Shown here piece after piece: positions 26,281 through 34,781 of a DNA stretch of 64,000 nt; the stretch's first letter is position 1, and every line of letters starts with the position of its first letter. The DNA comes from a bacterium (GTDB taxonomy: Bacteria > Cyanobacteriota > Vampirovibrionia > Gastranaerophilales > Gastranaerophilaceae). The DNA is taken from positions 1 to 64,000 of the forward strand of contig JAFXXK010000015.1 of the NCBI GenBank assembly GCA_017542305.1. Reading direction: 5' to 3'. The position numbers and the translations under genes were made by a program. Under the pieces are notes generated by a model, which worked only from the letters and a program-made list of their open reading frames with translations, did no database searches and was not told the origin of the DNA.

Positions 26281-27482
26281 TATTTCACCTCAACTTTCTT
26301 ATCATCAGATAATTGTTGATCGGTATTTTTGTGATTAAACTTGTCAATTTGCTCTTTGAATCTCGGATGAGCCCAATTCAATGCGTAGCAGCTTGCCGTT
26401 ACCATAAACAAGTTGACAAATAATGAAATCCAGTATTGTTTGCCTTTGAATAGTTTTTGTGCGCTCTTGTCTTTATTCTCAACAAATTTTCTTAAGCGTT
26501 TTTCGATATTGCCTTCATCAAATAATTCTGCACATTCCTCTTTAAGAATTTTTAGACCTTCATCTGTTGCGAAAGTCTTTTGAGCTTCTTCTAAAGCTTT
26601 TGTATGGCTGTTGCTGAAGCCCATCATCTTTATAGCTTTGTCAAACCAAGATAATTTTGCATTCTTTTCAATTGCTTCATAAGCAGCTTTATTTCTTTGT
26701 TTTGCTAAATTTTTATAGTCTTCGGTTACCAAATCTTTATCTTTAATTGTCGGCATCTCTGCTTTCAGTTCCTGGACTTTGGCATTAAGTAATTCACTAT
26801 GTTTTGCTTCTGCTATTTTTTCTTTTAAGAATTTTGTTTTTTTCTTTTCAACTTCTTTAGCCATTTTTTCGTCAGAGATATCAAGACGAACTTCTTCATA
26901 CTTGCTTCTGATTTTTTCTTCCAACTCTTGTTTTAATGACTTGCCGTTTGTTGTATCTTCAAATTTGCTTTCCCACTCTGCTAATTCTTCCGGGGTAACA
27001 TGTCTTTGTAAATATTTTTTGTCCGGAATCAAATCATGAATAGTATCATCTCTGAACATCTTCCATTTGTTTTCGTATGCCACATGGTCTATAGCACGCG
27101 TAATAAACATCGTCATAGGCAACTGGAACGCTAATGCCAAACCTGCCGATAGCGGCTGACGGATTGCCTGGAAGAATTTCTTATCCTGATCTTCTTTGTC
27201 ACCTTTTCCGGGGCTGACAAGAATTATTGCAGGAGCTATAATTCCTGTACCTATTGCCGCAATAAATGCATTTGTAATTTCACTAACATCTTTCATGTAA
27301 TCAGATAAATTTCTTAAATAGAAACATCCTTTTTTTGAGATATTAGTACCTATACCCTGAAAAGAAACATTATCCGATGCAGAATTTGTATTCAGCGGTA
27401 TTTCGGCATGACGTGTAGTTTGGCTCTTTGCTGCCAAATTTTGAGACACGAATAACTTACCTTGTACTTTACTTGTATTCAT
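26280..27482 (-). CDS. Orphan membrane protein with VSFQG N-terminal motif
   Basis: Family unknown. Of 400 residues, the first 50 are polar and end in NVSFQGIGTN, a clear case of the F-x-G tag seen on other orphans here. Two hydrophobic segments follow (AFIAAIGTGIIAPAIILV and GLALAFQLPMTMFI), then a long charged helical region rich in Lys and Glu, and a last hydrophobic segment near the C terminus (YWISLFVNLFMVTASCYAL). GGAG lies 8 nt before the ATG at 27482, while the ATG 24 bases earlier has no ribosome binding site. Coupled to the next gene by a one-base overlap. The general plan resembles the orphan at 34782-36284. Confidence 0.72.
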   Translation of the reverse strand: MNTSKVQGKLFVSQNLAAKSQTTRHAEIPLNTNSASDNVSFQGIGTNISKKGCFYLRNLSDYMKDVSEITNAFIAAIGTGIIAPAIILVSPGKGDKEDQDKKFFQAIRQPLSAGLALAFQLPMTMFITRAIDHVAYENKWKMFRDDTIHDLIPDKKYLQRHVTPEELAEWESKFEDTTNGKSLKQELEEKIRSKYEEVRLDISDEKMAKEVEKKKTKFLKEKIAEAKHSELLNAKVQELKAEMPTIKDKDLVTEDYKNLAKQRNKAAYEAIEKNAKLSWFDKAIKMMGFSNSHTKALEEAQKTFATDEGLKILKEECAELFDEGNIEKRLRKFVENKDKSAQKLFKGKQYWISLFVNLFMVTASCYALNWAHPRFKEQIDKFNHKNTDQQLSDDKKVEVK

Positions 27483-27688
27483 AACACACTCCGGAAAACC
27501 TTCCATTTACATAAAGTAAATTTGAACTGAAAAATTGCCTTTTTTACATTTCAAGATCACAAAAAACTTCAAATGCTTAACAAAAATTAATACTTACAAT
27601 ACATATTCACTAATCTTTTTTCACCTATCCACATATCTATTATACATCGAAAATCTATGTGTCAAGCAAATTTGTGCAATATTGTATT

Positions 27689-27720
27689 AAAAAAAACAAC
27701 ATTTCAGAATCCCTCTGAAA
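27689..27720 (-). terminator. Rho-independent terminator
   Basis: On the minus strand TTTCAG/CTGAAA pair around a 7-nt loop and are followed by TGTTG and eight Ts, downstream of the TPR membrane gene at 27830. It lies in the 347-bp gap 27483-27829; the rest of that gap is AT-rich and holds only the upstream region of the 27482 gene. Confidence 0.7.
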
Positions 27721-27829
27721 TAAAGGGTTTCCAACATATATAAGAAGCAGTCCAAAAACAAATCTCTTAATAAAATTTACATTTACCGAATATATGTATC
27801 ACATATATTGAAATATATGCATTAGGTTG

Positions 27830-28561
27830 TTAATTATTTGTCGGGAAACCGTATTCTGTTCTTTTTTCGTTTATAAAGTTTTTGAATGCTTCAACTGTCT
27901 TATAGCTATCCAGATTTTTTCTCGGAAATTTGTTTTTCTTAATTTGTTCATCCGCAATCTGACTGTATTTTTCTGCCTGAGCGGTATCACCGAGTTCTTT
28001 ATACAAGGCTGCCCGTAACAAATAACTTCCTGCAGACTTTTCTTCTTCTCCAAAAGTTGCCAATGCCTTTTCATACTCACCGTTTTGGATATATGCACTC
28101 CGTACCGGAATCCGGCAATTCGGCACATAGTCTTTCAATTCCATAACTTTGTTATAATCACCTTTTATTGAATACCAAAAAGCGAGTATAAACGTTTCCT
28201 CAGGATATTTGCCATAAGCTCCGTGCAAAGCTTTTTCCTTATATTCAATTATTTTTTCACCGTCTTTTTTAAATCTGTAAACATCAGCAATTGCCATATA
28301 ACATAATCTTTTTTCATAAGGATTAATGGAAAATTTTACAGCTTGTTCAAGTTTTTGGGCATCAAGTTTTGAATACCCTCTACTATACATCGTAAGCGGG
28401 AAATACAGATACATTCCCAATGTAAAAATCAGTAACAGGATATATTCACATATTTTGGGTTTGGTTTTGGTTATAATACGAAAACTTATTATCGCAACAA
28501 ACCCTATCAAGGAAATAAACGATATTATCGGTGTTATAATTTCATAATATAAATTATCCAT
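27830..28561 (-). CDS. Membrane protein with C-terminal TPR-like repeats
   Basis: Two N-terminal membrane helices (about residues 9-30 and 40-60) are followed by a soluble region with TPR-like helix pairs, for example RLCYMAIADVYRFKKDGEKI and SYLLRAALYKELGDTAQAEK. Length 243 residues. No enzyme domain is seen; a role in assembling or docking envelope proteins is possible but not shown. GAGGG lies about 10 nt before the ATG. It lies 21 bp downstream of the lipoprotein gene at 28583-28867, and the pair is probably an operon. Confidence 0.78.
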   Translation of the reverse strand: MDNLYYEIITPIISFISLIGFVAIISFRIITKTKPKICEYILLLIFTLGMYLYFPLTMYSRGYSKLDAQKLEQAVKFSINPYEKRLCYMAIADVYRFKKDGEKIIEYKEKALHGAYGKYPEETFILAFWYSIKGDYNKVMELKDYVPNCRIPVRSAYIQNGEYEKALATFGEEEKSAGSYLLRAALYKELGDTAQAEKYSQIADEQIKKNKFPRKNLDSYKTVEAFKNFINEKRTEYGFPTNN

Positions 28562-28582
28562 AATAATTTCACCCTCAGTAGG

Positions 28583-28867
28583 TTACTTACAGTACTTTAC
28601 ACTTTCTTCCTGTCCGAGATAAAAATAAATAACTTCATAACAATTATCTTTTAACAGAATTTCTTTTGGCTTTGCATTTTTACTCATCATCGTGTTACTG
28701 TATTTAATCATTTTTTCATTATCATCATTTGCTGCTGCAACAGCCAATTCTTTTGCGATACCTTTAAGTATATCAATTTCGTCATCTGTTGTTGCCTGGT
28801 CATTCTTTTTAGCACAACCCGTTACTAAAAGTGCAATAACTCCGATTACTAACAAATATTTTTTCAC
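28583..28867 (-). CDS. Small lipoprotein
   Basis: A 94-residue lipoprotein of unknown role. Starting at GTG 28867 (GGAG 8 nt upstream) gives a signal peptide KKYLLVIGVIALLVTGC with lipobox VTGC and Cys18 as the anchor. The mature part is short, helical and charged, ending in YFYLGQEESVKYCK. An ATG further upstream (28951) would add 28 residues that make no sense before a signal peptide. Likely cotranscribed with the TPR membrane gene. Confidence 0.75.
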   Translation of the reverse strand: MKKYLLVIGVIALLVTGCAKKNDQATTDDEIDILKGIAKELAVAAANDDNEKMIKYSNTMMSKNAKPKEILLKDNCYEVIYFYLGQEESVKYCK

Positions 28868-29016
28868 TAATCTCTCCTTATTATTGATTTCAAGTTGAAT
28901 TGTGCCGTTTGATTTTTGACATAAGACCAACCGACAAGAATAATTTACCATATAAAAGCAATGTTGTAAACATTACTAAGCTTCTAAGATATTCTGCGGG
29001 AAAATTATCTTGCAAA

Positions 29017-29052
29017 CAGAAACAGCTGCAATAATTGTTACAGCTGTTTCTG
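29017..29052 (-). terminator. Strong hairpin after the TMEM43 gene
   Basis: A perfect 12-bp stem (CAGAAACAGCTG with its complement) around a 12-nt loop, 22 bp after the stop codon. The following T-run is interrupted, so termination strength is uncertain. Confidence 0.65.
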
Positions 29053-29073
29053 ACAGGTAAATATCTGTTTAAT

Positions 29074-30222
29074 TTATAATTCTAATTCTTCTTGCGGCTC
29101 CTCTTTTGCATCTTTTGCAGGTTTAAGTTTCTTTTTAACCATGAAAAATATAACACCTACAACAGTCAATAAACCTACCGATAAGCCGGGTCTGTATGCA
29201 AGCCATGCAATAGCAATGGTTAGCAAAGATAATGCAGCTGATATGAGGAATATGATACCACCTGTAAAAAATCCGACTATTTTTTCAAAGAATGGAATAA
29301 TTTTTAGGATTACCAGCAACGGATTAATAAGCATACTCAAGCCCAAAAACATCAAGAACCAACCCAATATTCTTATGATATTAGTGAACATAGCATTTCC
29401 TTTTCTAAAGGAATTTATCATCTCGTCTTTTGTCCTCAGCCCGTCCTGCTGCAGATATACAGATGTCTTTTTTAGTATTAAATTTGTTAATGTATTGTCA
29501 GATTTTTGCTGTCCGATTATTGATATCTCAACACCTGACGGAATATACTCATAAGAGATTTTAATATCACCAACTTTAGGTACACGCGGCTCACCTTTGT
29601 AATAAAAATCTTTTATTAAATCATACCCGTATACCTGCGGAAGATTAGTATATTTTAAATATCCGCCCATTGATTTTGATTGGCGGGTAGTTAAATTGAA
29701 AGCACCGAGCTTTCCGGTTTCAGCATAAAAATCTGCTGACTTGACCGGAAATTTCGGATTGTTATAACCGGGTTTTTTAAAATTTTCGGAATCGATTTCA
29801 TCTTCAGACCAGACTTTCTTATAGGTGTATGTTTTTGTTTCGGTTGTACTTCCACCAATCTCATCTTTCTTTTTAGTATCCACCTCTTCATGCCATTGGT
29901 ACATTTCAACCGTTCTTTTTAATGCAAAAGCATTTGGTACGGTAATCATGCCATCGGTAAGAACGGCATCCGTTATGGCTATTCCTGACAAATAAACAAG
30001 CTTGTTATCATTATCACGACTCATCCTGTCAACAGTAACATTGACAGTGTTTTTATCCATATAGTTTGCTTTATAAGTCTGGTTAACATTATGACCTTCG
30101 TTTATCCACAAAACTACAAAAGATGCCAAAAATAAAATAATCCCTAATATCATACCGCCAAAAGAGTTCTTGATATTATCCCCATAAGAAATTTTATTGA
30201 TTTCTGTATATGAATCCGGCAT
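29074..30222 (-). CDS. TMEM43-family membrane protein
   Basis: Member of the TMEM43/LUMA family (PF07787), found in animals and scattered bacteria; bacterial function unknown. The 382 residues have an N-terminal membrane helix (GGMILGIILFLASFVVLWINEG), a large extracytoplasmic domain containing the conserved YQWHEE, YTYKKVWSE and FPVKSADFYAE, and three or four C-terminal helices (for example IIRILGWFLMFLGLSMLI). AAAAGGAGAGG precedes the ATG at 30222, which I prefer over one 42 bases upstream. It stands alone, followed by a strong hairpin. Confidence 0.85.
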   Translation of the reverse strand: MPDSYTEINKISYGDNIKNSFGGMILGIILFLASFVVLWINEGHNVNQTYKANYMDKNTVNVTVDRMSRDNDNKLVYLSGIAITDAVLTDGMITVPNAFALKRTVEMYQWHEEVDTKKKDEIGGSTTETKTYTYKKVWSEDEIDSENFKKPGYNNPKFPVKSADFYAETGKLGAFNLTTRQSKSMGGYLKYTNLPQVYGYDLIKDFYYKGEPRVPKVGDIKISYEYIPSGVEISIIGQQKSDNTLTNLILKKTSVYLQQDGLRTKDEMINSFRKGNAMFTNIIRILGWFLMFLGLSMLINPLLVILKIIPFFEKIVGFFTGGIIFLISAALSLLTIAIAWLAYRPGLSVGLLTVVGVIFFMVKKKLKPAKDAKEEPQEELEL

Positions 30223-30398
30223 AACCTCTCCTTTTATCTTTTTCTTATATCCCCAATTTATCATAGCATAATAAAACTAATATTCATAATAATGTTATAA
30301 TATTTACAAAAGGAAGTGTATCCGGAAATTACGGACAACAATGATGTTTTTGGGCAGTAAGAGTACAACTCGCAATACGAGCTTTCTATTACTTATTA

Positions 30399-31187
30399 TT
30401 ACTTTTCGTTTTTGACATCTAAATTATAGTCAAAAATATTTTCGCTGCTCGTTTTTTCTTCCCAAACTGTTGCTATATCGCAAACGGATACACCGTCTTT
30501 TTCTATAATATGAGTATACTGATACGGGTTTTCAGTTCTGTTTGCTGTACAAGTCAAAGTATCACCCAAAAATGTTTCTTTATTAAACCTGATGTGCAGG
30601 TTCTTTAATCTGTGAGTTTTTCTGAATTCATCAGGGGCAGTCATTTCTGCCAGATTTATATAACTCTTGTTGTTGACATGTTTATTAAAATCAGTATCGG
30701 ATAAATTGTTGATATGTTCTATTTTTGTATAAACTTCTGTTGCCTGCGGGAGTTTAAATTTCTTATGCTCACCCATAACAAGTTCATTTACAACTTCAAA
30801 TTTTTCAGCAACTTCATCTGCTTTAACGGGTCTTTGACTGACTCTGCTTATTAAAAACCATAGAGAATCCCCTTTAGCAATAACTTTATTTTTGTAATAG
30901 ATATAGAAATCAACATAAATCTTCAGTTTTGAAACTTCTGAAAACCATAATTCAACCTTAATTTCTTCCGACCAAAACGGCAGATTTTCGATAAAATCCA
31001 TATTTATTTCTGCAACAACCCAATACTGATTTTTGGGAAACAAGTCATAAGCAGCCATACTTTTTGTTGCGGTATATCTTGCAAAAGCATCTTGCAAATA
31101 CATTATTGCAGAAATCGGTCTGAGCCGATATTCAAATAAATCCATATTATCAAGTATTACATTGTATGTTTTTGTATATTTTTTCAT
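30399..31187 (-). CDS. Acyl-ACP thioesterase
   Basis: Releases fatty acids from acyl carrier protein; FatA/FatB-like family (PF01643) with two hotdog folds. The second fold carries DTDFNKHVNNKSYINLAE, matching the conserved D-x-N-x-HVNN-x-x-Y catalytic stretch; the first carries YLQDAFARYTA and the WVVAEINMDF stretch. Length 262 residues is normal for bacterial members. No fatty-acid genes adjoin. Chain length preference cannot be read from the sequence. Confidence 0.88.
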   Translation of the reverse strand: MKKYTKTYNVILDNMDLFEYRLRPISAIMYLQDAFARYTATKSMAAYDLFPKNQYWVVAEINMDFIENLPFWSEEIKVELWFSEVSKLKIYVDFYIYYKNKVIAKGDSLWFLISRVSQRPVKADEVAEKFEVVNELVMGEHKKFKLPQATEVYTKIEHINNLSDTDFNKHVNNKSYINLAEMTAPDEFRKTHRLKNLHIRFNKETFLGDTLTCTANRTENPYQYTHIIEKDGVSVCDIATVWEEKTSSENIFDYNLDVKNEK

Positions 31188-31296
31188 AATTCTCTCTCTG
31201 AGGTAAAACTAAAATTACTATAATAATAATATCATGAAAATATATTTTACCGCTTGTATATATTATTCTGCGGTTTGGTAATATAACGTTCCAAAC

Positions 31297-31482
31297 ATGC
31301 TTGACGGATATGGCATTAAGACAAAAGAATATCAAAGAGCCATGCTAAACTATAATTTTAATATGTTTTTAATGCATACCCATATGGCTTGGTGGTTTTG
31401 GAAAGTGCTATTCCCTATAGCAAGGTACTGCGTGGTTTTACCTTACAGAAAAATATTATCTTTTTCATCCGATAAGGGTTAA
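31297..31482 (+). CDS. Possible small hydrophobic protein
   Basis: A 61-residue frame ending in a Trp/Phe-rich hydrophobic stretch (MHTHMAWWFWKVLFPIA). Neither the ATG at 31297 nor that at 31342 has a strong ribosome binding site, and I know no relative. It fills most of the gap between two minus-strand genes and may be spurious. Confidence 0.22.
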   Translation: MLDGYGIKTKEYQRAMLNYNFNMFLMHTHMAWWFWKVLFPIARYCVVLPYRKILSFSSDKG

Positions 31483-31486
31483 AATT

Positions 31487-32419
31487 TTATTGTTTTTTGA
31501 TACATCCTAATAAAGGAAGTTTTGAACCATTTTGATTAATTAACTCACAGGTATATCCATATTTTTGTAACGCACCTATAACATCATTAGTTGTCAATTC
31601 GCAGTTTATATTATGAACTTCAACTATAATTTTTGGAGAATATTGATTAAAAAATTCATCATCATTAAATATTATTTTCTCAGCACCTTCTATATCACAT
31701 TTAATAAAATCTATCTTATCTAAATTAAATCGTTTTGCCAAAGCACTTAATGTCATTGCCGGAACTTCGACCTTATTCGCATTTCTAAATACACCGCTGT
31801 AATTTGAATTTGCTCCCATTGCACCGTCAGATAAGAAAACTTGTCTGCCATTTGTATCTGATACAGCAGCAAAAGCATACTCTATATTTCTGTTTGTTTT
31901 ATACTTATATTCTGATATATTCTGAATTAAACAAGACAGATTAACTAAATCAGGTTCAACAGATATTACTTTTCCTTTTGCTTTATTATCATTTTTTGAA
32001 ATATTGTAATCAAATAAAATACTTGTCAATCCTGAATAAGCACCCAAATCAAGGATAACGGAATTTTCATTTAGCTGAGCAAACTCTAAATATTGTTCGG
32101 CAGTTTCAATCAATTCAGGGATTGAAGGGAAAATTATTTCATGAATATCATAACCTCTGACTTTATGAAATGCAGGAACAGAGTAATCTATTATATACTG
32201 TCCGTTATAAAAATCAGGTTCGACTGCTTCAAAATAATAATCAAAATTATCGAGAACATCAAAGACATATGCGCCATGTTTTAAAGATAGTTTTATGATT
32301 TTATCGCCTTTTATAATTTCATAACAATTACTTTTTTTGCATATTTTTATATCATTTGCGGCATAGCATCCACATAAACATAAAAATCTTTTTACTTTTT
32401 CGCATATACTTTCAAGCAT
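31487..32419 (-). CDS. FkbM-family methyltransferase
   Basis: SAM-dependent O-methyltransferase of the FkbM family, which often decorates glycans. The SAM-binding start ILDLGAYSGLTSILF lies near residue 130, followed by KVISVEPDLVNLSCLIQNI and the family signature IDFIKCDIEGAEKIIF near residue 235, then IIVEVHN. The first 100 residues are lineage-specific. Length 310 residues. No glycosyltransferase adjoins, so the target is unknown. Confidence 0.88.
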   Translation of the reverse strand: MLESICEKVKRFLCLCGCYAANDIKICKKSNCYEIIKGDKIIKLSLKHGAYVFDVLDNFDYYFEAVEPDFYNGQYIIDYSVPAFHKVRGYDIHEIIFPSIPELIETAEQYLEFAQLNENSVILDLGAYSGLTSILFDYNISKNDNKAKGKVISVEPDLVNLSCLIQNISEYKYKTNRNIEYAFAAVSDTNGRQVFLSDGAMGANSNYSGVFRNANKVEVPAMTLSALAKRFNLDKIDFIKCDIEGAEKIIFNDDEFFNQYSPKIIVEVHNINCELTTNDVIGALQKYGYTCELINQNGSKLPLLGCIKKQ

Positions 32420-32592
32420 TTTTAATACCTATACAATATTTATAATTAAAAACTGTCGATGAGGTTACTATTTGGGAATCCAACGACAAAAAGATTATAA
32501 CAAATTTAGGTAATAAGTACAACATTTTTCATAGGTTGATTTTGCTTATGAAATTGGATATACAGACGTATTATAATCTTAGAATTATACTT

Positions 32593-32660
32593 GGTAGGGT
32601 GTGGTTTTAACCGCACCTTTTCAATTTTGGTGCGTCAAACGACTCACCCTACAGACTTTT
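32593..32660. repeat. Palindromic repeat with CTACAGACTTT tail
   Basis: GGTAGGGTG at 32593 pairs with CACCCTAC at 32645-32652, enclosing a GGTGTGG/CCGCACC-type inner hairpin. The CTACAGACTTT tail also follows the palindrome at 335-354. Part of the 615-bp gene-free stretch 32420-33034, whose first 165 bp show nothing I can support. Confidence 0.55.
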
Positions 32661-32670
32661 ATTGTAATAG

Positions 32671-32800
32671 TGTCATAGGGGGACTTTACGCAGCCGTTAG
32701 CGAGGATATGTAATCCGAGCTTACGGATGAGTATGTCGGTTTACCGGCTAACCCAAGAAATTTTCTCAACAGAAAATTTCTTGTTCAAGCCCCCCTGACA
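32671..32800. repeat. Structured repeat with tRNA-3'-end-like inverted arms
   Basis: TGTCATAGGGGGACTT at the left and AAGCCCCCCTGACA at the right are near-complementary arms. Inside are GTTAGC (32696-32701) with GCTAAC (32747-32752), the hairpins GGAT/ATCC and CGGT/ACCG, and a perfect AAGAAATTTTCT/AGAAAATTTCTT hairpin at 32755-32782. Each arm resembles the 3' end of the tRNA-Leu at 33035. Confidence 0.55.
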
Positions 32801-32805
32801 TTAAT

Positions 32806-32836
32806 AAAAAAGGACTAGGCAAAAGCCTTAGTCCTT
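32806..32836. terminator. Rho-independent terminator-like hairpin
   Basis: AAGGACTAGGC pairs with GCCTTAGTCCTT (one bulge) around a short A loop, with A-run before and T-run after. On the minus strand it follows directly after the tRNA-Leu 3'-end copy at 32842-32862, just as the true tRNA is followed by its own terminator. Confidence 0.7.
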
Positions 32837-32862
32837 TTTTATGGTGTCGTAGGGGGGACTTG
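32837..32862 (-). repeat. Detached copy of the tRNA-Leu 3' end
   Basis: This stretch is identical over about 26 nt to 33030-33055: the last 21 nt of tRNA-Leu including CCA, plus downstream Ts. It lacks the rest of the tRNA. A looser third version lies at 32671-32686. It marks the start of the hairpin repeat copy 2. Confidence 0.8.
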
Positions 32863-32990
32863 TCTTGCTCGTTCGCGTTTAACGGGTCTGCGGTTTTTCT
32901 TTTCAGAAACTTCGTTTCTTCCAAAGAAAAAACCTTCGCCCTCAGCTCACTCGCGCTGAACCCCCGAAAAGTGATTCAAGTCCGACCCAA
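32862..32990 (+). repeat. Structured hairpin repeat, copy 2
   Basis: Aligns with the minus strand of 3320-3480: TTGTCTTG, GCGTTTAACGGGTCT, then the two-tier hairpin at 32892-32933. The outer stem is GGTTTTTCTTT/AAAGAAAAAACC and the inner stem AGAAAC/GTTTCT, with single-stranded TC, TTC and TCC as in copy 1. CAAGTCC at the right end pairs with GGACTTG at the left end. Confidence 0.65.
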
Positions 32991-32999
32991 CTGCATAAT

Positions 33000-33033
33000 A
33001 AAAGAGATGTTAACATAAGTCAACATCTCTTTT
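33000..33033 (-). terminator. Terminator of tRNA-Leu
   Basis: AAAGAGATGTT/AACATCTCTTT around a 10-nt loop, starting right after the encoded CCA of the tRNA on the minus strand, with Ts following. Confidence 0.85.
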
Positions 33034-33034
33034 A

Positions 33035-33118
33035 TGGTGTCGTAGGGGGGACTTGAACCCCCACGGATTTCTCCACACGCCCCTCAAACGTGCACGTCTA
33101 CCATTCCGCCACTACGAC
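33035..33118 (-). tRNA. tRNA-Leu (anticodon GAG)
   Basis: Acceptor stem GTCGTAG/CTACGAC, discriminator A and encoded CCA; D-arm GGCGGAATGGTAGACG; anticodon stem CACGT/GCGTG with loop TTGAGGG (anticodon GAG, reading CUC and CUU); a long variable region as usual for leucine; T-arm GGGGGTTCAAGTCCCCC. Transcribed on the minus strand, with a terminator immediately downstream. Confidence 0.93.
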
Positions 33119-33196
33119 ATGATTTCTATTTAATTGTCACAAGGCAGATTTTAACTTGCCTTATTAATAATATCATGAACAAATTTTCAGTAAAGA

Positions 33197-34615
33197 TTAA
33201 TACTCATTTTTCTTTGTGAAAAAATCTACAATCTTATCCAACAGGCTTTCTGACTGCTCTGTAGGAGCTTCCGTATTCTCTAACTTGTCAAGCTTTGCTT
33301 TTACTACATCGTATTCTTCATTTTGCGGAGCGGTTTGAAGATACTTTTTATACCAACCTATAGCAGAATCTCTGTCACGCATCTTTTGGTACAAATCAGC
33401 AAGTTTTTTCATTGAAGCAAAGTTTCTTTTATCAGCATCGAGAAGCTTTTCGAGGTATTCTGCAGCGAGTCTGTTGTCACCGTTCTCTTCCCAGTATCTT
33501 GAAAGCTTTTCCATAGCGGTTTTATTATTCGGCTCAAGCTCTGCTAATCTGGAGTAAAATTCCATAGCCTGATGAACTTCCCCGCTCGTTTCAAGCAAAC
33601 TTGCAAGCATGGCGACCATATCCGCATCATCATTTCTCAATTGATAAGCACCTAACAATTCATTTATTGCAACATCCTTCTGATCTCTGACTAAATGATA
33701 TTTTGCCCAATTCAGAGTTGCCATATATTCGTCTTGTTTTTCTTCATATATTAAAGCTCTCATCTGGAATACAAGCGGATGATTTGGCTGTTTTTCCGCA
33801 TACTTGTCAACGGAATCAAGCGCTTTATCATAATCTTTTGATGTGTAATAGTATTCCGCAAGCAGGGCAAAATACTGCGCATCATTTTTATATTTGTCAT
33901 CAATATTTTCAAGCTCTTTTTTTGCTTCCGCTAATTCACCAAGCGCAAGCATTGCCTTAATTTCGGTTAGTTTGTTTTTGGTAACTTCCTTTACTTTTTG
34001 CGGAGTATTATTTTTGAAATAAAGTTTCGCAAGGCTTTCTCTGATTTCTTCATGATCATGACCTGCCTGCAATGCTCTTTCTAATGTTTCGATTGCACTG
34101 CCCAATACATCGTCCTGAGCGTATAAATTAGCAAGCCTTAAATATGTTTCAGGCATTGCACTTTCATAGTCAAGAACCTTTAAATATTCATCGATAGCCT
34201 TATTAGGATTTCCCATTTCTTCATACAATGTACCGAGAACAAATCTGACAGGGACAACCTGTTCTTCATCCCCTCCGGCATGTGCAACTGCTTTTTGAAA
34301 ATCGTTTATGGCATGCTCAATCTGCTGTTGTACTGTATGATAATTTCCTCTGCATACATAATATTTATACTTATCGGTATCAATATATATATCCATTAAC
34401 TGTTCGTACGCAGTAGGATTTGTTGCATCAAGCGTGAGCATTTTATTGTAGTACTCAACAGCTTCATCTGATTTTTGAAGAATCATTGCTACATGCCCTA
34501 ACTGTGCCAACAAGCTCAAATCGTTGGGACTGTGTGAGTAACTCTTTTTATATTCGGCATACGCTTCTTCGTATTGCCCGTTTTCTTCTAATTGTTCAGC
34601 TGTCTCTATACTCAT
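33197..34615 (-). CDS. Tetratricopeptide-repeat protein
   Basis: A 472-residue soluble protein built almost entirely of TPR units (for example LSLLAQLGHVAMILQKSDEA, ETYLRLANLYAQDDVLGSAI, YFALLAEYYYTSKDYDKALD), ending in a short acidic linker and an amphipathic tail LLDKIVDFFTKK. It is similar in plan to the TPR protein at 19536-21029. AAGGAG precedes the ATG. No signal peptide; partner unknown. Codon use and composition match the neighbours. Confidence 0.9.
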   Translation of the reverse strand: MSIETAEQLEENGQYEEAYAEYKKSYSHSPNDLSLLAQLGHVAMILQKSDEAVEYYNKMLTLDATNPTAYEQLMDIYIDTDKYKYYVCRGNYHTVQQQIEHAINDFQKAVAHAGGDEEQVVPVRFVLGTLYEEMGNPNKAIDEYLKVLDYESAMPETYLRLANLYAQDDVLGSAIETLERALQAGHDHEEIRESLAKLYFKNNTPQKVKEVTKNKLTEIKAMLALGELAEAKKELENIDDKYKNDAQYFALLAEYYYTSKDYDKALDSVDKYAEKQPNHPLVFQMRALIYEEKQDEYMATLNWAKYHLVRDQKDVAINELLGAYQLRNDDADMVAMLASLLETSGEVHQAMEFYSRLAELEPNNKTAMEKLSRYWEENGDNRLAAEYLEKLLDADKRNFASMKKLADLYQKMRDRDSAIGWYKKYLQTAPQNEEYDVVKAKLDKLENTEAPTEQSESLLDKIVDFFTKKNEY

Positions 34616-34781
34616 ATATGAATACTCCTTATATCCCTAAATAACTGTAATTTAATTATACCCGAAACATAGAAAAATAAAACTGTTAAATAACCGTATC
34701 CGGGAGATGAATTATTAATTTTTGTTTACAAGCGGGCTTGATAGGGCAAAAATAAATCTTTACCGTCTTTTAATCGGTACT

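Noticed and set aside
32837-33055. Two tRNA-Leu end copies as att sites of a genomic island
   Set aside because: Only about 190 bp separate them and no integrase or cargo gene is present, so at most a remnant or a small repeat unit is involved.
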